DNA from: Cognatundibacterium aquatile
Lineage (GTDB): Bacteria; Pseudomonadota; Gammaproteobacteria; Burkholderiales; Burkholderiaceae_D
NCBI RefSeq assembly: GCF_014699135.1
Contig: NZ_JACOFT010000002.1
Location: forward strand, 124,001-188,000
Direction of reading: 5' to 3'
Length of the DNA stretch: 64,000 bases
Position numbers and translations under genes: made by a program. Of the stretch, positions 48,961 through 58,807 are shown piece after piece. Under the pieces are notes generated by a model that made no database searches, was not told where the DNA came from, and worked only from the letters and a program-made list of their open reading frames with translations. Position 1 is the first letter of the stretch. Each line of letters starts with the position of its first letter.

Positions 48961-49580
48961 ACGGCGGCAACCAGCGTAGCAGCACACAATATCAGTACGC
49001 CTGCGATACGCTCTGTCATTACTGCATATTTTTCTTGTGTCGCCCAATGGCTGGCTTTGCTTGCCAACACACCGTATCCCAGCAAAATAAAAAATTCAGG
49101 AATAATGGAGCAGATGGCCAGAATCAGCATTTGCAAACCGACGGCTTCATGCTGATCGATAAACTGCGGCAGGATGGCTACAAAAGTCAGCAAGATCTTG
49201 GGATTGGTCAATTGCAGGCTAAGAGCGCTGAAAAAGATGCGGCTTCCTTTTTTTGGCGGCCCATCCAGTCTGGAGATGCTGATGGGTGAGGGTTTTCCCA
49301 GTATTGCTGATAAGCCCAGATAGACCAGATAGGCAGCACCAAGATACTTGATTCCCATGAACAACATCGGCGATGTCAGCAGCAAGCTGCCGATACCAGT
49401 TGCCGAGAGCGCAAAGTAAATCGCATTGGCAGTCAAAATCCCCAACGTGACAAACAAAGATGTTTTCCAGCCCCGCGCAATGCCAACCGCAACCACCATC
49501 ATGACTGCCGGGCCGGGAGAGAGTGACATTGCCGCTTCTGTCGCGGTGAACAAGGCCCAGCTTTCAAGATTCATCGCCAC
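48957..49580 (-). CDS. LysE-family amino-acid exporter
   Basis: The 207-aa membrane protein has the LysE/RhtB N-terminal motif MSLSPGPAVMMVVAVGIARGWK and five to six hydrophobic segments (TLGILTANAIYFALSA, LLLTSPMLFMGIKYLGAAYL in part, IIPEFFILLGYGVLA). LTNPKILLTFVAILPQF is also a family motif. It exports amino acids or homoserine lactones in related families. The hydrolase stop is 2 bases before its start, so it is the third gene of a minus-strand operon with MetY. Confidence 0.91.
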   Translation of the reverse strand: MAMNLESWALFTATEAAMSLSPGPAVMMVVAVGIARGWKTSLFVTLGILTANAIYFALSATGIGSLLLTSPMLFMGIKYLGAAYLVYLGLSAILGKPSPISISRLDGPPKKGSRIFFSALSLQLTNPKILLTFVAILPQFIDQHEAVGLQMLILAICSIIPEFFILLGYGVLASKASHWATQEKYAVMTERIAGVLILCAATLVAAV

Positions 49581-49582
49581 AC

Positions 49583-50392
49583 TCAGCTACCTCGCACGAA
49601 ATCGAATAAGGTATCTAGCACGGCATCGGCCTGTTCTGCCATCAGGTCGTGTCCGCAATTGTCTATAACGGAAGTTTTGCTTTGAGAAATCAGACTACGC
49701 AAGCCTGCAATTGCTTTTGGTGGGGTCATCTGATCTTTTTTGCCGAGCAGGAATAAGGTCGGACACCTGACTGATTGCGCAGCGATTTCGCCGTTGCTGT
49801 AGGTGTTACAGGCGAAAAAATCCGTATAAAAAACCAGCTCTGGGTTGATGGCAGAAATGCGTTGCATCAGCCTCTTGCTGCCGCCAAGGACGGAAAATCC
49901 AGGTCCAGGGCAGGAAGGTTTATGCGCAATGCTGCTGTGTGACCAGATGTTCACCATATCTATCGCAGCCTGCTCGTCGTCGCGTGCCGCATTCAAAAGC
50001 AGGTCTGATACCTTCATCGGGTAGGCTGTACCTATCATTGCGAGATGACTGACTCTGTCAGGCGCCCGATAACTGGCTTCCAGAGCAATCAGCGAGCCCA
50101 TACTGTGTCCTGTCAGAGCGGCGCGCTCAATACCGGCAGCATCAAGCAAAGCAATCAGCCAGGTCGCCATCTGCTCTACGTTATTCAGCGCCTGGCCTTT
50201 GCTGCGGCCATGTCCCGGTAAATCAACAGCGAGGACGTTATAACCATGATGGGCGAAATAGCGGGACTGTAAGGCCCAGACGGAATGATCATTCTGTGCG
50301 CCGTGTATGAACACGATGCTTGGCAGCGCAGGATTGAAGGTTTTACCTCCGGTGTAGCAATAAGCGTCTTTTCCTTGAATTTGAAACAGCAT
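49583..50392 (-). CDS. Alpha/beta hydrolase
   Basis: The 269-aa enzyme has the oxyanion motif VFIHGAQNDHSVW, a nucleophile elbow TGHSMGSLIALEA (G-x-S-x-G), acid in LGKKDQMTP and His in NCGHDLMAEQ. Ser, Asp and His are all in place. It is broadly esterase/lactonase-like with no diagnostic substrate motif. It starts one base after the MetY stop on the same strand and runs into lysE. Confidence 0.88.
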   Translation of the reverse strand: MLFQIQGKDAYCYTGGKTFNPALPSIVFIHGAQNDHSVWALQSRYFAHHGYNVLAVDLPGHGRSKGQALNNVEQMATWLIALLDAAGIERAALTGHSMGSLIALEASYRAPDRVSHLAMIGTAYPMKVSDLLLNAARDDEQAAIDMVNIWSHSSIAHKPSCPGPGFSVLGGSKRLMQRISAINPELVFYTDFFACNTYSNGEIAAQSVRCPTLFLLGKKDQMTPPKAIAGLRSLISQSKTSVIDNCGHDLMAEQADAVLDTLFDFVRGS

Positions 50393-50393
50393 C

Positions 50394-51704
50394 TCAGGCT
50401 CCTTTCTGAGCAGCTTTCAAGCCGCGTGTCAGGTCTTCAATCAGGTCTTCGACGTTTTCCAGACCCACAGATAAGCGCAGTGTTCCTTCCGTAATGCCGG
50501 AGGCCTGCAATTGCTCTGCCGGGACGCGGAAATGGGTGGTGGATGCCGGGTGTATCACCAGCGATTTCGCATCGCCGACGTTCGCCAGATGTGAAAACAC
50601 ATGCAGCGATTCAACGAAACGCTGGCCGGCAGCGCGATCACCTTTCAGATTGAACGAGAAAACCGCTCCACAACCTTTGGGAAGCAGGGTTTTTGCCAGT
50701 TCGTAGTCAGGATGTGTTTCTAATTCCGGATAAGAAACCGCAGCAACAGCAGGATGTTTTACCAGAAAATCAACGATTTTGCGGGTATTGGCAACATGTC
50801 TGTCCATGCGCAAGCCCAGTGTTTCTACGCCTTGCAGGATAGCGAATGCATTATGTGGGCTCATGCAGGCACCGAAGTCGCGCAATCCTTCGCGTCGTGC
50901 CCGTAAGGAAAATGCGCCGACAGTCGACTCTTCGGCAAACACCATGCCGTGAAAGCCGTCATAGGGTTCGCAAAGCTCGGCAAAACGTCCGGTTCTGTCA
51001 TACGCTTTCTGCCAGTCGAATGTGCCGCCATCGACCAGTAAGCCACCAATCGCAGTGCCATGCCCGCACAAAAATTTAGTTGCGGAGTGAAAAACCAGAT
51101 CAGCACCGTAATCAAACGGACGTAATAAATACGGCGTGGTAAACGTTGAATCCAGCATCAGCGGTAAATCGTGTGCGTGGGCAATTTCTGCGATCAAAGG
51201 TATGTTCAGAACATCCAGTCCGGGATTGCCGAGAGTTTCAGCAAACAAGGTTTTAGTATTTGGACGTATCGCCGCCCGCCAAGCGTCCGGGTCACGCGGA
51301 TCAACGAAGGTGGTTTCTATGCCAAAGCGTTTTAAGGTATAGGCGAGAAGGTTTTGTGAGCCGCCATACAAAGCACGGGAAGCAACGATATGTGATCCGG
51401 CACCGGCGATGGTCGTTAAACCCAGATGCAATGCGGCTTGTCCGCTGGCGACGGCTATTCCGGCAACTCCGCCTTCAAGTGCCGCAATCCGCTCTTCCAG
51501 TACTGCATTGGTCGGATTTGAAATACGCGAATACACGTGACCGGCGCGCTCCATATTGAATAGCGATGCGGCGTGATCCGAATCTTTAAACGCAAATGAG
51601 GACGTCAGATAAATGGGGGTCGCACGTGCGCCTGTTGTTGGGTCGGGCGTCGCACCGGCATGTAAAGAAAGTGTGTCGAATCCGGGATAATGGGGGGCAC
51701 TCAT
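50394..51704 (-). CDS. O-acetylhomoserine/O-succinylhomoserine sulfhydrylase-type PLP enzyme (MetY/CGS family)
   Basis: The 436-aa protein is of the Cys/Met-metabolism PLP family. It has LSLHAGATPDPTTGARATPI, the phosphate-binding VASGQAALHL, DSTFTTPYLLRPFDYGAD and PLP Lys in HSATKFLCGHGTAIGG. The length over 420 and ending RLSVGLENVEDLIEDL favour MetY-like O-acetylhomoserine aminocarboxypropyltransferase. It leads the operon with the hydrolase and exporter. Family members in this group cannot be told apart by motif alone. Confidence 0.9.
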   Translation of the reverse strand: MSAPHYPGFDTLSLHAGATPDPTTGARATPIYLTSSFAFKDSDHAASLFNMERAGHVYSRISNPTNAVLEERIAALEGGVAGIAVASGQAALHLGLTTIAGAGSHIVASRALYGGSQNLLAYTLKRFGIETTFVDPRDPDAWRAAIRPNTKTLFAETLGNPGLDVLNIPLIAEIAHAHDLPLMLDSTFTTPYLLRPFDYGADLVFHSATKFLCGHGTAIGGLLVDGGTFDWQKAYDRTGRFAELCEPYDGFHGMVFAEESTVGAFSLRARREGLRDFGACMSPHNAFAILQGVETLGLRMDRHVANTRKIVDFLVKHPAVAAVSYPELETHPDYELAKTLLPKGCGAVFSFNLKGDRAAGQRFVESLHVFSHLANVGDAKSLVIHPASTTHFRVPAEQLQASGITEGTLRLSVGLENVEDLIEDLTRGLKAAQKGA

Positions 51705-51857
51705 AAACTCTGGTCTCCGTATTGTGATCAGCCAATGCTACCATTAAGACTGCAAAATGAAATTCCGTTTTCATGTTGAACTTGCTGGATTTTTTGCATG
51801 GCTTGCGATACATTGAAAACAGTTTTAAAAAAACAGAATACACAGGAGGGGAGCCCC

Positions 51858-52307
51858 ATGAAAGTTTCGGAAATTCTTCAGGTCAAAGGCAACATCCTTT
51901 TCACTATCACACCTGATACGCCGATTGCAGATGCGATCAGTGTCATGGAAGAAAAAGACATCGGTTCTCTGGTCGTAATGGAATATGGTGATCTGGTTGG
52001 CATACTGACCTTCCGCGAAGTGATTCGCGCGATTCATACGAATAAGGGTTCGCTGGGCAGCGGTACCGTCCGTAAATATATGGACGATCATCCTATGACG
52101 GTCACACCGGAAACCGAAGTTAACGAAGTACGTCGCATGATGCTGGAAAAACATTCACGCTATCTGCCTGTCATGGATGCAAAAACGCTGATGGGCGTGA
52201 TTTCGTTTTACGACGTGGCGCGTGCAGTGCTCGAAGCGCAGAGTTTTGAAAATAAAATGCTGAAAGCGTATATCCGCGATTGGCCTGTTGCCGAAAATGA
52301 AGAATAG
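51858..52307 (+). CDS. Two-CBS-domain protein
   Basis: The ATG at 51858 follows AGGAGGGG closely, so the longer frame from 51798 is not used. The 149-aa protein is two CBS motifs (residues about 5-60 and 75-130): DAISVMEEKDIGSLVVMEYG and RMMLEKHSRYLPVMDAKTLMG, in part. Such proteins bind adenosine nucleotides or SAM. It is divergent from the MetY operon with 153 bases between. No partner is visible. Confidence 0.9.
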   Translation: MKVSEILQVKGNILFTITPDTPIADAISVMEEKDIGSLVVMEYGDLVGILTFREVIRAIHTNKGSLGSGTVRKYMDDHPMTVTPETEVNEVRRMMLEKHSRYLPVMDAKTLMGVISFYDVARAVLEAQSFENKMLKAYIRDWPVAENEE

Positions 52308-52338
52308 GTAACCGCCTGATGCCGGTTTGATTCGAAAT

Positions 52339-52372
52339 AACGCCCGCAAATAATCAGATGCGGGCGTTTTTT
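52339..52372 (+). terminator. Rho-independent terminator after the CBS gene
   Basis: AACGCCCGCA (52339-52348) pairs with TGCGGGCGTT (52359-52368), followed by TTTT. It lies only 23 bases upstream of the next start codon, so the flavoprotein gene must have a very short or different leader. Confidence 0.88.
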
Positions 52373-52394
52373 ATTGTCTGGAAAAGGGGAAATT

Positions 52395-53387
52395 ATGCAT
52401 ATCGCCATCGTAGGTGCCGGATTATCCGGACTCACCGCAGCTCGCCAATTGCAATCGCAGGGACATCATGTCACCGTGTACGAAAAAAGCCTGGGTGTCA
52501 GCGGGCGCATGAGTACACGACAAACTGAGGTTGGCGGTTTTGATCACGGCGCCCAGTATTTCACTGCGACGTCTGACCGCTTTAAAAAAGAAGTCACCGA
52601 TTGGAAAAAGCTGGGCTGGGTTGCCGCCTGGGATGCGCGTCTGGCAACACTGGATGCCGGACATGCTAAGCCTGCGGGGCGCAGTTCGACGCGCTATGTT
52701 GCCGTGCCTGGTATGAATGCACTTGGTAAGCAACTGGCACATGGTCTGGATGTCCGCAAAGAACAACAAGTACTCGGATTGGAGCAGCATGACAAACATT
52801 GGCTACTCAAAATTCAGTCAAATACGGTTGCGATTCCAGCGACGGCGGGCCCGTTTGATGCGGTCGTACTGGCAATCCCGGCCGATCAGGCGGTGCCTTT
52901 ACTTGCTGTTGCGCCTAAATTCGCTAAACAAGCGGCACAGGCAAAGCTCGCGCCTTGTTGGACGATGATGCTGGGATTTCAGAATTCTCTGGAACTGCCA
53001 TACGATGGTGCATGGGTCAATCAGTCGCGTCTTGGCTGGATAGCCAGAGATACCTCCAAGCCAGAACACCGCGTAGGCGAACGCTGGGTTGCGCATGCGA
53101 CACCGGCATGGAGTCTTGAACATCTGGAGGAAGATCCCGAGCGCGCTAAGGAAAAATTATTAAAAGCCTTCCATGAAGCTACCGGATCGTGGGTGCAGCC
53201 TATTTATGCGGTCGTACACCGCTGGCGTTTTGCGCAGGCAGAGCATCCATTGGCGCAGGATTGCTTATGGGATGCCAAACTGGGAATCGGTGTCTGTGGC
53301 GATTGGTTTGCGACCGGACTGGAAGGCAATGGCAGAGTAGAGCATGCTTTCCTCAGTGCGCTCGCGCTGGCAAAAACAATTTCCTGA
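52395..53387 (+). CDS. FAD-dependent amine oxidase-like flavoprotein (renalase-like)
   Basis: ATG 52395 has AAAGGGG 5 bases upstream. The 330-aa protein opens with a Rossmann dinucleotide site IAIVGAGLSGLTAARQL and continues with YEKSLGVSGRMSTRQ and FDHGAQYFT, both typical of renalase-like NAD(P)-binding flavoproteins. The C-terminal GDWFATGLEGNGRVEHAFLS contains the second FAD motif. Two hairpins follow its stop. The substrate is unknown. Confidence 0.86.
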   Translation: MHIAIVGAGLSGLTAARQLQSQGHHVTVYEKSLGVSGRMSTRQTEVGGFDHGAQYFTATSDRFKKEVTDWKKLGWVAAWDARLATLDAGHAKPAGRSSTRYVAVPGMNALGKQLAHGLDVRKEQQVLGLEQHDKHWLLKIQSNTVAIPATAGPFDAVVLAIPADQAVPLLAVAPKFAKQAAQAKLAPCWTMMLGFQNSLELPYDGAWVNQSRLGWIARDTSKPEHRVGERWVAHATPAWSLEHLEEDPERAKEKLLKAFHEATGSWVQPIYAVVHRWRFAQAEHPLAQDCLWDAKLGIGVCGDWFATGLEGNGRVEHAFLSALALAKTIS

Positions 53388-53400
53388 TGTGTTGTGAATG

Positions 53401-53478
53401 CTGACAACCCCTATTGCAAGGGGTGTCAGTATCGATATCTAATCTGCTCCAACGTGACTGCAACGATTATCGTTGCAG
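53401..53478. other. Two hairpins in the convergent gap after the flavoprotein gene
   Basis: CTGACA(A)CCCCT (53401-53412, one bulged A) pairs with AGGGGTGTCAG (53419-53429). CTGCAACGA (53458-53466) pairs with TCGTTGCAG (53470-53478) around a 3-base loop and is followed by ATAAAAAAG. Neither has a real T-run on the plus side. Further right, CATTACGTGGCT occurs twice (53550-53561, 53565-53576), the second over the ABC transporter's 3' end. Confidence 0.5.
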
Positions 53479-53566
53479 ATAAAAAAGTCGGCTGCCCCCA
53501 AATGTTGGGTGCATTCCTCATGCCGAAAAAATTAAATTTAAGCAGACAGCATTACGTGGCTGATCA

Positions 53567-55372
53567 TTACGTGGCTAATTGTGTTTGACCTTGTGCGCGT
53601 TCGCCTGTTTGCAGACGCCACAGTGCTGCATAGCCAGCATTTAATTTCAGTAAATCGTCATGGGTGCCACTTTCGACAATTCGGCCCGCTTCCAGCAAAT
53701 AGATGCAATCGGCCTGTCTCACCGTTGAAAGTCTGTGTGCGATGACGATGGTGGTGCGGTCACGACTGACGACATCGAGACTGCGCTGTATTGCGGCTTC
53801 GGTTTCATTGTCAACTGCGCTGGTCGCTTCATCGAGAATCAAGACCGGTGGATTTTTTAAGATTGCCCTTGCCAGTGCCAGCCGTTGGCGCTGGCCGCCG
53901 GAAAGTTTCTGCCCGCGCTCGCCGATACGGGTGGCAAAACCCAGAGGTAGCTTGCTGATAAATTCAGTCGCTTCCGCCGCCTGAGCGGCAGCGGCAATCG
54001 CTGTTTCTGTCACGTTGTCTGAGCCGTAGGCAATGTTGTCAGCGATGGTGCCATCGGTTAAAAAACTATCTTGTGCAACGTAGCCGATCAGACGACGTAA
54101 GTCCTGCAGGTTCACGCTATCGGTCGCAACGCCATCAATATAAATTTTTCCGCTTTGCGGTGTGTAGAACCGCAATAACAGTTTGACTAGCGTTGACTTT
54201 CCTGACCCCGTTGAACCTACGAAGGCGATAGTTTTGCCAGCCGGAATTTCGAGGTTGATATTGTGTAAGGTTTGTTGCTCGCCATAGGCAAACCCAACTG
54301 CGTCAAAACGGATATGTCCCTTCACATCGGCTGCACGCAAGTGTTGTCCTTCGTAGGTGATATTGATTTTCGTATCGAGCAAATTCATGGCGCGGTCAAT
54401 GGCTGACATCGAGCGTTGATACATATCCGCGACCTCTGCCAGGCTGGTCATCGGCCATAACAGGCGTTGCGTCAGATAGACCAGTACTGAATATGCGCCG
54501 ACTGCCAGCTCATCATGCAGGGTCAGCCAGCCGCCGTACACCAGCGTCGCGGTGAAGCCTGCCAGAATCGCCATCCTGATAACCGGGGTAATGGCAGCGC
54601 TGACCGCAATTGCACGTGCATTGGCTTGGCGATAAGTATTGCTGGCTTCGGCAATGTGATTTTTTTCAAAATCTTCGGTTGCAAACGCTTTGATCGTGGC
54701 TAGCCCGAGCAGATTATTGTTCAGGCGGGCGCTGACATCGCCAGCTGCTTCGCGGACTTCTGCGTAACGCGGGGCCAGCCGTTTCTGGAACCAGAATGCG
54801 CCAAACAGAATTGCCGGTACTGGCAGCAGGGAAATGATCGCTAGCGAAGGTTGCAGCACAAAGAAGACAGCGCTGACCATCACGGACGAGCAGATCACCT
54901 GAATGATCTGGTTCGCGCCACCGTTCAGAAAACGTTCCATCTGATTGATGTCTTCGTTCAGCACCGACATCAGATTGCCGGTACGCTGATTTTCAAAATA
55001 CGCCATCTCCAGTTTTTGTACGTGGTCGTATGTGTCTAACCTTAAATCATGTTGCAGATTCTGCGCCAGCTTGCGCCATTTCAGCGACAGTAAATATTCA
55101 AACCAGGATTCACCCATCCATATAAACGCATTGACCACACCGAGAAACACCAATTGATGCCAGGTTTCCGTAATGCCGAAGCCGCCCAGCACACGTTTAG
55201 CAAGGAAGCTTTTTTCGCCATTGACGACGATATCGACTGCCACGCCGATCAGCACTTCCGGCAGCACATCAAAAAATTTGTTCAAAATCGAATACAGTGT
55301 CGCCAGCCGCAAATCAGTTTTATAAGCACCGGCATAGTGTAGTAATTTCTTAAGCGGATGTATGGCTGGCAT
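53567..55372 (-). CDS. ABC exporter, fused membrane and ATPase domains (MsbA-like)
   Basis: The 601-aa half-transporter has a membrane domain of about six segments (residues about 15-320) and a nucleotide-binding domain: Walker A GSTGSGKST, Q-loop YVAQDSFL, signature KLSGGQRQRLALARAIL, Walker B VLILDEATSAVD and switch His IAHRLSTV. It works as a homodimer or with a partner. The sequence alone does not show whether it flips lipid A or exports another molecule. It is on the same strand as lysS but after a terminator. Confidence 0.93.
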   Translation of the reverse strand: MPAIHPLKKLLHYAGAYKTDLRLATLYSILNKFFDVLPEVLIGVAVDIVVNGEKSFLAKRVLGGFGITETWHQLVFLGVVNAFIWMGESWFEYLLSLKWRKLAQNLQHDLRLDTYDHVQKLEMAYFENQRTGNLMSVLNEDINQMERFLNGGANQIIQVICSSVMVSAVFFVLQPSLAIISLLPVPAILFGAFWFQKRLAPRYAEVREAAGDVSARLNNNLLGLATIKAFATEDFEKNHIAEASNTYRQANARAIAVSAAITPVIRMAILAGFTATLVYGGWLTLHDELAVGAYSVLVYLTQRLLWPMTSLAEVADMYQRSMSAIDRAMNLLDTKINITYEGQHLRAADVKGHIRFDAVGFAYGEQQTLHNINLEIPAGKTIAFVGSTGSGKSTLVKLLLRFYTPQSGKIYIDGVATDSVNLQDLRRLIGYVAQDSFLTDGTIADNIAYGSDNVTETAIAAAAQAAEATEFISKLPLGFATRIGERGQKLSGGQRQRLALARAILKNPPVLILDEATSAVDNETEAAIQRSLDVVSRDRTTIVIAHRLSTVRQADCIYLLEAGRIVESGTHDDLLKLNAGYAALWRLQTGERAQGQTQLAT

Positions 55373-55412
55373 GGTATGTGGCTCAATCTGAGTAATTCAC
55401 GTAAATGAAAGA

Positions 55413-55446
55413 AACAAAAAAGGGACTGCTTGATACAGTCCCTTTT
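55413..55446 (-). terminator. Rho-independent terminator after lysS
   Basis: AAAAGGGACTG (55418-55428) pairs with CAGTCCCTTTT (55436-55446) around a 7-base loop; on the minus strand a T-run follows. It separates lysS from the ABC exporter. Confidence 0.9.
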
Positions 55447-55482
55447 CGTTACTTACGGTGTGTTTCGCTATCGTACCTGAGA

Positions 55483-57021
55483 TCAGTCTTCGCGGCGCAG
55501 ATGCGGGAACAGAATCACGTCACGGATATTCGGTGAGTCGGTAATCAGCATCATCAGACGGTCGATACCGATACCGCAGCCGCCGGTCGGTGGCAGGCCA
55601 TATTCGAGCGCTCGGATGTAATCAGCGTCGTAGTACATCGCTTCTTCGTCGCCCGCATCTTTGGCGGCAACCTGTGCCTGGAAGCGTGCTGCCTGATCTT
55701 CGGCATCGTTCAATTCCGAGAAACCGTTCGCGATTTCGCGGCCAGTCATGAACAGCTCGAAACGCTCGGTGATGCCGGGAACAGTATCAGAAGCACGTGC
55801 CAGTGGCGACACTTCGACTGGGTAGTCGATGATGTACGTCGGATTCCATAACTGCGCTTCGGCGGTTTCTTCAAACAGTGCCAGTTGCAAGGCGCCAAGC
55901 CCAGCGGTAGCAAACGGTTTGACACCGAATTTCAGTAATTCAGCCTTGATGAATTCAGCATCGTGCAATTGCTCATGCGTGTATTGCGGTGCATATTTAT
56001 TGATTGCGCCGACGATGGTCAGGCGTTCAAACGGCTTCGACAGATCAAGTTCTTTACCCTGATACGTCAGCACTGCTGTGCCGTGTGCGTCTTCTGCGGC
56101 TTTGCGAATGACTTGTTCAGTGAAGTCCATCAGCCATTTGTAATCGACATAGGCTGCATAGAATTCCATCATCGTGAATTCAGGATTGTGACGCGGTGAT
56201 ACGCCTTCGTTTCGGAAATTACGGTTGACTTCGAATACGCGATTGAAGCCGCCGACCACCAGGCGCTTCAGATACAGTTCAGGTGCGATACGCAGGTACA
56301 TTTCCATGTCCAGCGCATTGTGATGCGTGATGAAAGGCTTGGCTGCCGCACCACCTGGGATTACATGCAGCATCGGTGTTTCGACTTCCATGAATTCATG
56401 GCTGGCCATGAAATTACGGATCGATGTCATTGCCGCAGTACGTGCTTTGAAGGTGCGGCGCGTGTCTTCGCTCATGATCAGGTCAACATAGCGCTGACGG
56501 TATTTGGTTTCCTGATTTGCCAGACCGTGGAATTTATCTGGCAGAGGGCGCAGCGACTTGGTCAGCAAACGCAAGGTCGTGACTTTAACGGTCAGCTCAT
56601 CAGTTTTGGTTTTGAACAGCACACCTTCAACACCGAGGATGTCGCCCAGATCGTAATGGCGGAAGGCTTCCATCGCCTCTTCACCAGTTTTATCCAGCGT
56701 CACATACAACTGTATGCGGCCATCAGCCTTCAGGCCGGACGCATCTTGCAAGGTCGCGAAAGCAGCTTTTTTACCAGCTTCTCGCTTGAGCATCATGCGG
56801 CCAGCAACGCTGACTTCGACATTCATTGCTTCCAGCTCTTCGCGGCCTATCGTGCCATACTGCTCTTGCAGGCTGGCGGCTTTATGTTGCGGGCGGAAGT
56901 CGTTAGGGAAGGCAATGCCTTTGGTACGGATAGCATCGAGCTTGGCACGGCGTTCCGCGATGATGGAATTTTCATCGACCGGTAATTCGCTGGCAGCGGT
57001 TTGATTATTCAGTTCTGACAT
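55483..57021 (-). CDS. lysS: Lysyl-tRNA synthetase (class II)
   Basis: The 512-aa class II synthetase has an N-terminal OB fold ([20 protein letters not shown], in part), motif 2 [20 protein letters not shown] read in parts and motif 3 [30 protein letters not shown] is also characteristic. It follows prfB after 119 bases on the same strand, the same order as E. coli prfB-lysS. Confidence 0.97.
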   Translation of the reverse strand: MSELNNQTAASELPVDENSIIAERRAKLDAIRTKGIAFPNDFRPQHKAASLQEQYGTIGREELEAMNVEVSVAGRMMLKREAGKKAAFATLQDASGLKADGRIQLYVTLDKTGEEAMEAFRHYDLGDILGVEGVLFKTKTDELTVKVTTLRLLTKSLRPLPDKFHGLANQETKYRQRYVDLIMSEDTRRTFKARTAAMTSIRNFMASHEFMEVETPMLHVIPGGAAAKPFITHHNALDMEMYLRIAPELYLKRLVVGGFNRVFEVNRNFRNEGVSPRHNPEFTMMEFYAAYVDYKWLMDFTEQVIRKAAEDAHGTAVLTYQGKELDLSKPFERLTIVGAINKYAPQYTHEQLHDAEFIKAELLKFGVKPFATAGLGALQLALFEETAEAQLWNPTYIIDYPVEVSPLARASDTVPGITERFELFMTGREIANGFSELNDAEDQAARFQAQVAAKDAGDEEAMYYDADYIRALEYGLPPTGGCGIGIDRLMMLITDSPNIRDVILFPHLRRED

Positions 57022-57140
57022 AAGATTTCTCTCAGATTTCTCTTCGTTGTCCGGGCAGTTTGTCTGCCTGTTTGTTTTGTCGGCGCAATTTCAAATGACG
57101 GAAATTGCGCCGTTGTACTTGCTTGTTTGGCTCGATTTAT

Positions 57141-58245
57141 TTAAACGCCTTGCTTCAAAGAAGCGGCGATGAATTCATCAATATCGCCATCGAGTACGGC
57201 TTTGGTATTACCTGTTTCAAAACCGGTACGCAGGTCTTTAATGCGAGACTGATCGAGCACGTAAGAGCGAATCTGGTGACCCCAGCCGACATCGGTTTTG
57301 GAATCTTCCAGATTTTGTTTTTCGCTCATGCGCTTGCGCAATTCGAGTTCAAACAATTTCGCTTTCAGCATTTCCCAGGCTTCCGCACGGTTGCGATGCT
57401 GGCTGCGATCATTCTGACATTGAACAACAATGCCTGATGGGCCGTGTGTCAGACGAACGGCAGAATCAGTTTTGTTAATATGCTGACCACCAGCACCGGA
57501 GGCGCGATAAGTATCGGTGCGCACATCAGCTGGGTTGATGTCGATCTCAAATGAATCGTCGACTTCAGGGTAAACGAACAAGCTTGAAAACGAAGTGTGG
57601 CGGCCATTATTTGAGTCAAATGGTGACTTGCGCACCAAGCGATGTACGCCTGTTTCGGTGCGCAGGAAGCCATACGCATAGTCGCCTTCGACTTTCAGGG
57701 TAGCCGTCTTGATGCCGGCAACGTCACCATCGGATTGTTCAAGAATTTCAACCTTAAAGCCTTTGCGTTCGCAATAACGCAAATACTGGCGCAACAGCAT
57801 CGATGCCCAATCCTGTGCCTCGGTTCCGCCAGCACCCGCCTGGATATCGATGAAGCAGTTGTTCGGGTCCATGGGGTTGTTGAACATGCGGCGGAATTCC
57901 ATACCTTCGATCAGGCCGCGCAAATGCTGCGCGTCGGTTTCGATGGATTCCAGCGTATCGTCGTCGTTTTCTTCTTTGGCCATAGCAAACAGATCGTTCG
58001 CATCGCGCAAGCCGGATTCCGCTTCGGTCAGCGTGTTGACAACGGCTTCAAGGGATTTTTTTTCTTTGCCCAGATCCTGCGCGCGCTTAGGATCGTTCCA
58101 GACCGTTGGGTCTTCTAGTTCGGCGTTAACTTGTTCGAGTTTCTCTGACTTGATATCGAAGTCAAAGATACCTCCGTAATTCGGCTTCACGGACCGTCAG
58201 GTCGGCAAGCAGGGATGACAGGCTATTGAGGCGTTCGGCTTCCAT
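57141..58245 (-). CDS. prfB: Peptide chain release factor 2, with programmed +1 frameshift
   Basis: RF2 reads UGA and UAA. Translation starts at ATG 58245 ([20 protein letters not shown], in part), runs 27 codons to in-frame TGA (58164-58162), then shifts +1 to the long frame beginning [16 protein letters not shown], for 367 aa in total. The stop-recognition tripeptide SPF (in RKSPFDSNN) and catalytic GGQ (GAGGQHINK) are both present. The frame-shifted frame alone (from about 58190) would start too late and lose the N-terminus. This is autoregulation as in E. coli. Confidence 0.95.
58161..58175 (-). promoter_or_regulatory. prfB programmed frameshift site (CTT-TGA-C with internal Shine-Dalgarno)
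   Basis: On the minus strand GGAGG (58175-58171) stands three bases before CTTTGAC (58167-58161). The TGA is the in-frame stop and the codon before it is the slippery CTT. This is the layout of E. coli prfB (AGGGGGTATCTTTGAC). When RF2 is scarce the ribosome pauses and slips +1. Confidence 0.95.
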
Positions 58246-58357
58246 AATATTAGCTTTTCTTATGCAATCAAACCTTGCATTATACCTTGTACCGCGCCAA
58301 GAATACTGAATTTGCCTGCCTGCGGATGTTTATCTGATGCGCTTGCGCTCTATTACG

Positions 58358-58648
58358 TTACCAGACTGAAGTCGTGGTCGTTGGTTTTGCGTGACGATGA
58401 CTTTCAAACCATTTTGCCAGATGGTCTTTAAAGCAGCTTGGGCAAATGTGATATTGAGTGAGTTTCGACTGGCCGCCGTTCGGAAACGATTCTTCCTCTT
58501 CCATAGAAATAGTGGTGTTAATTTTCTCGTATTCTTTTGTACCCCAGTTTTCATCCCACAGAGATTCTGCGCCACAGACATCGCAGGTAAGCTTGTCAAA
58601 GACTTCTTCAGTGTGTTCAAGAATCAGAACCGTTTTCATGTGTTTCAT
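58358..58648 (-). CDS. Small CxxC protein, possible zinc-binding
   Basis: The 96-aa product has an excellent GGAGG, 4 bases before ATG 58648. It begins KHMKTVLILEHTEEVFDKL and has two CxxC pairs, CDVCGA and CPSCFK, with His near the second (YHICPSCFKDHLAK), suggesting a zinc ribbon with about 45 residues between. The middle part is acidic (MEEEESF). An overlapping plus-strand frame (58391-58666) has no ribosome-binding site and is rejected. I recognise no named family. Confidence 0.75.
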   Translation of the reverse strand: MKHMKTVLILEHTEEVFDKLTCDVCGAESLWDENWGTKEYEKINTTISMEEEESFPNGGQSKLTQYHICPSCFKDHLAKWFESHRHAKPTTTTSVW

Positions 58649-58732
58649 ATTTCCTCCGTTGGATGATGTTGGAATCGAAGCAGCGATGAATTGATTCTAC
58701 ATCAGCCAATTGTGGTGAAGTGTCAGAAAAAG

Positions 58733-58767
58733 AAAAAAGCTGCGGAGCGGGTATGCTCGCAGCTTTG
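58733..58767 (-). terminator. Rho-independent terminator after the YgiQ-type gene
   Basis: On the minus strand AAAGCTGCGAG pairs with CTCCGCAGCTTT (one bulged base) and is followed by a T-run. It lies past the stop of the gene ending at 58808. Confidence 0.85.
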
Positions 58768-58807
58768 AAATAGACTTGTCCGATTTGCGCCGGATTGTGC
58801 CTGATTA

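Noticed and set aside
58391-58666. 91-codon plus-strand frame over the CxxC gene
   Set aside because: No ribosome-binding site; the minus-strand frame has GGAGG and conserved-looking CxxC pairs.
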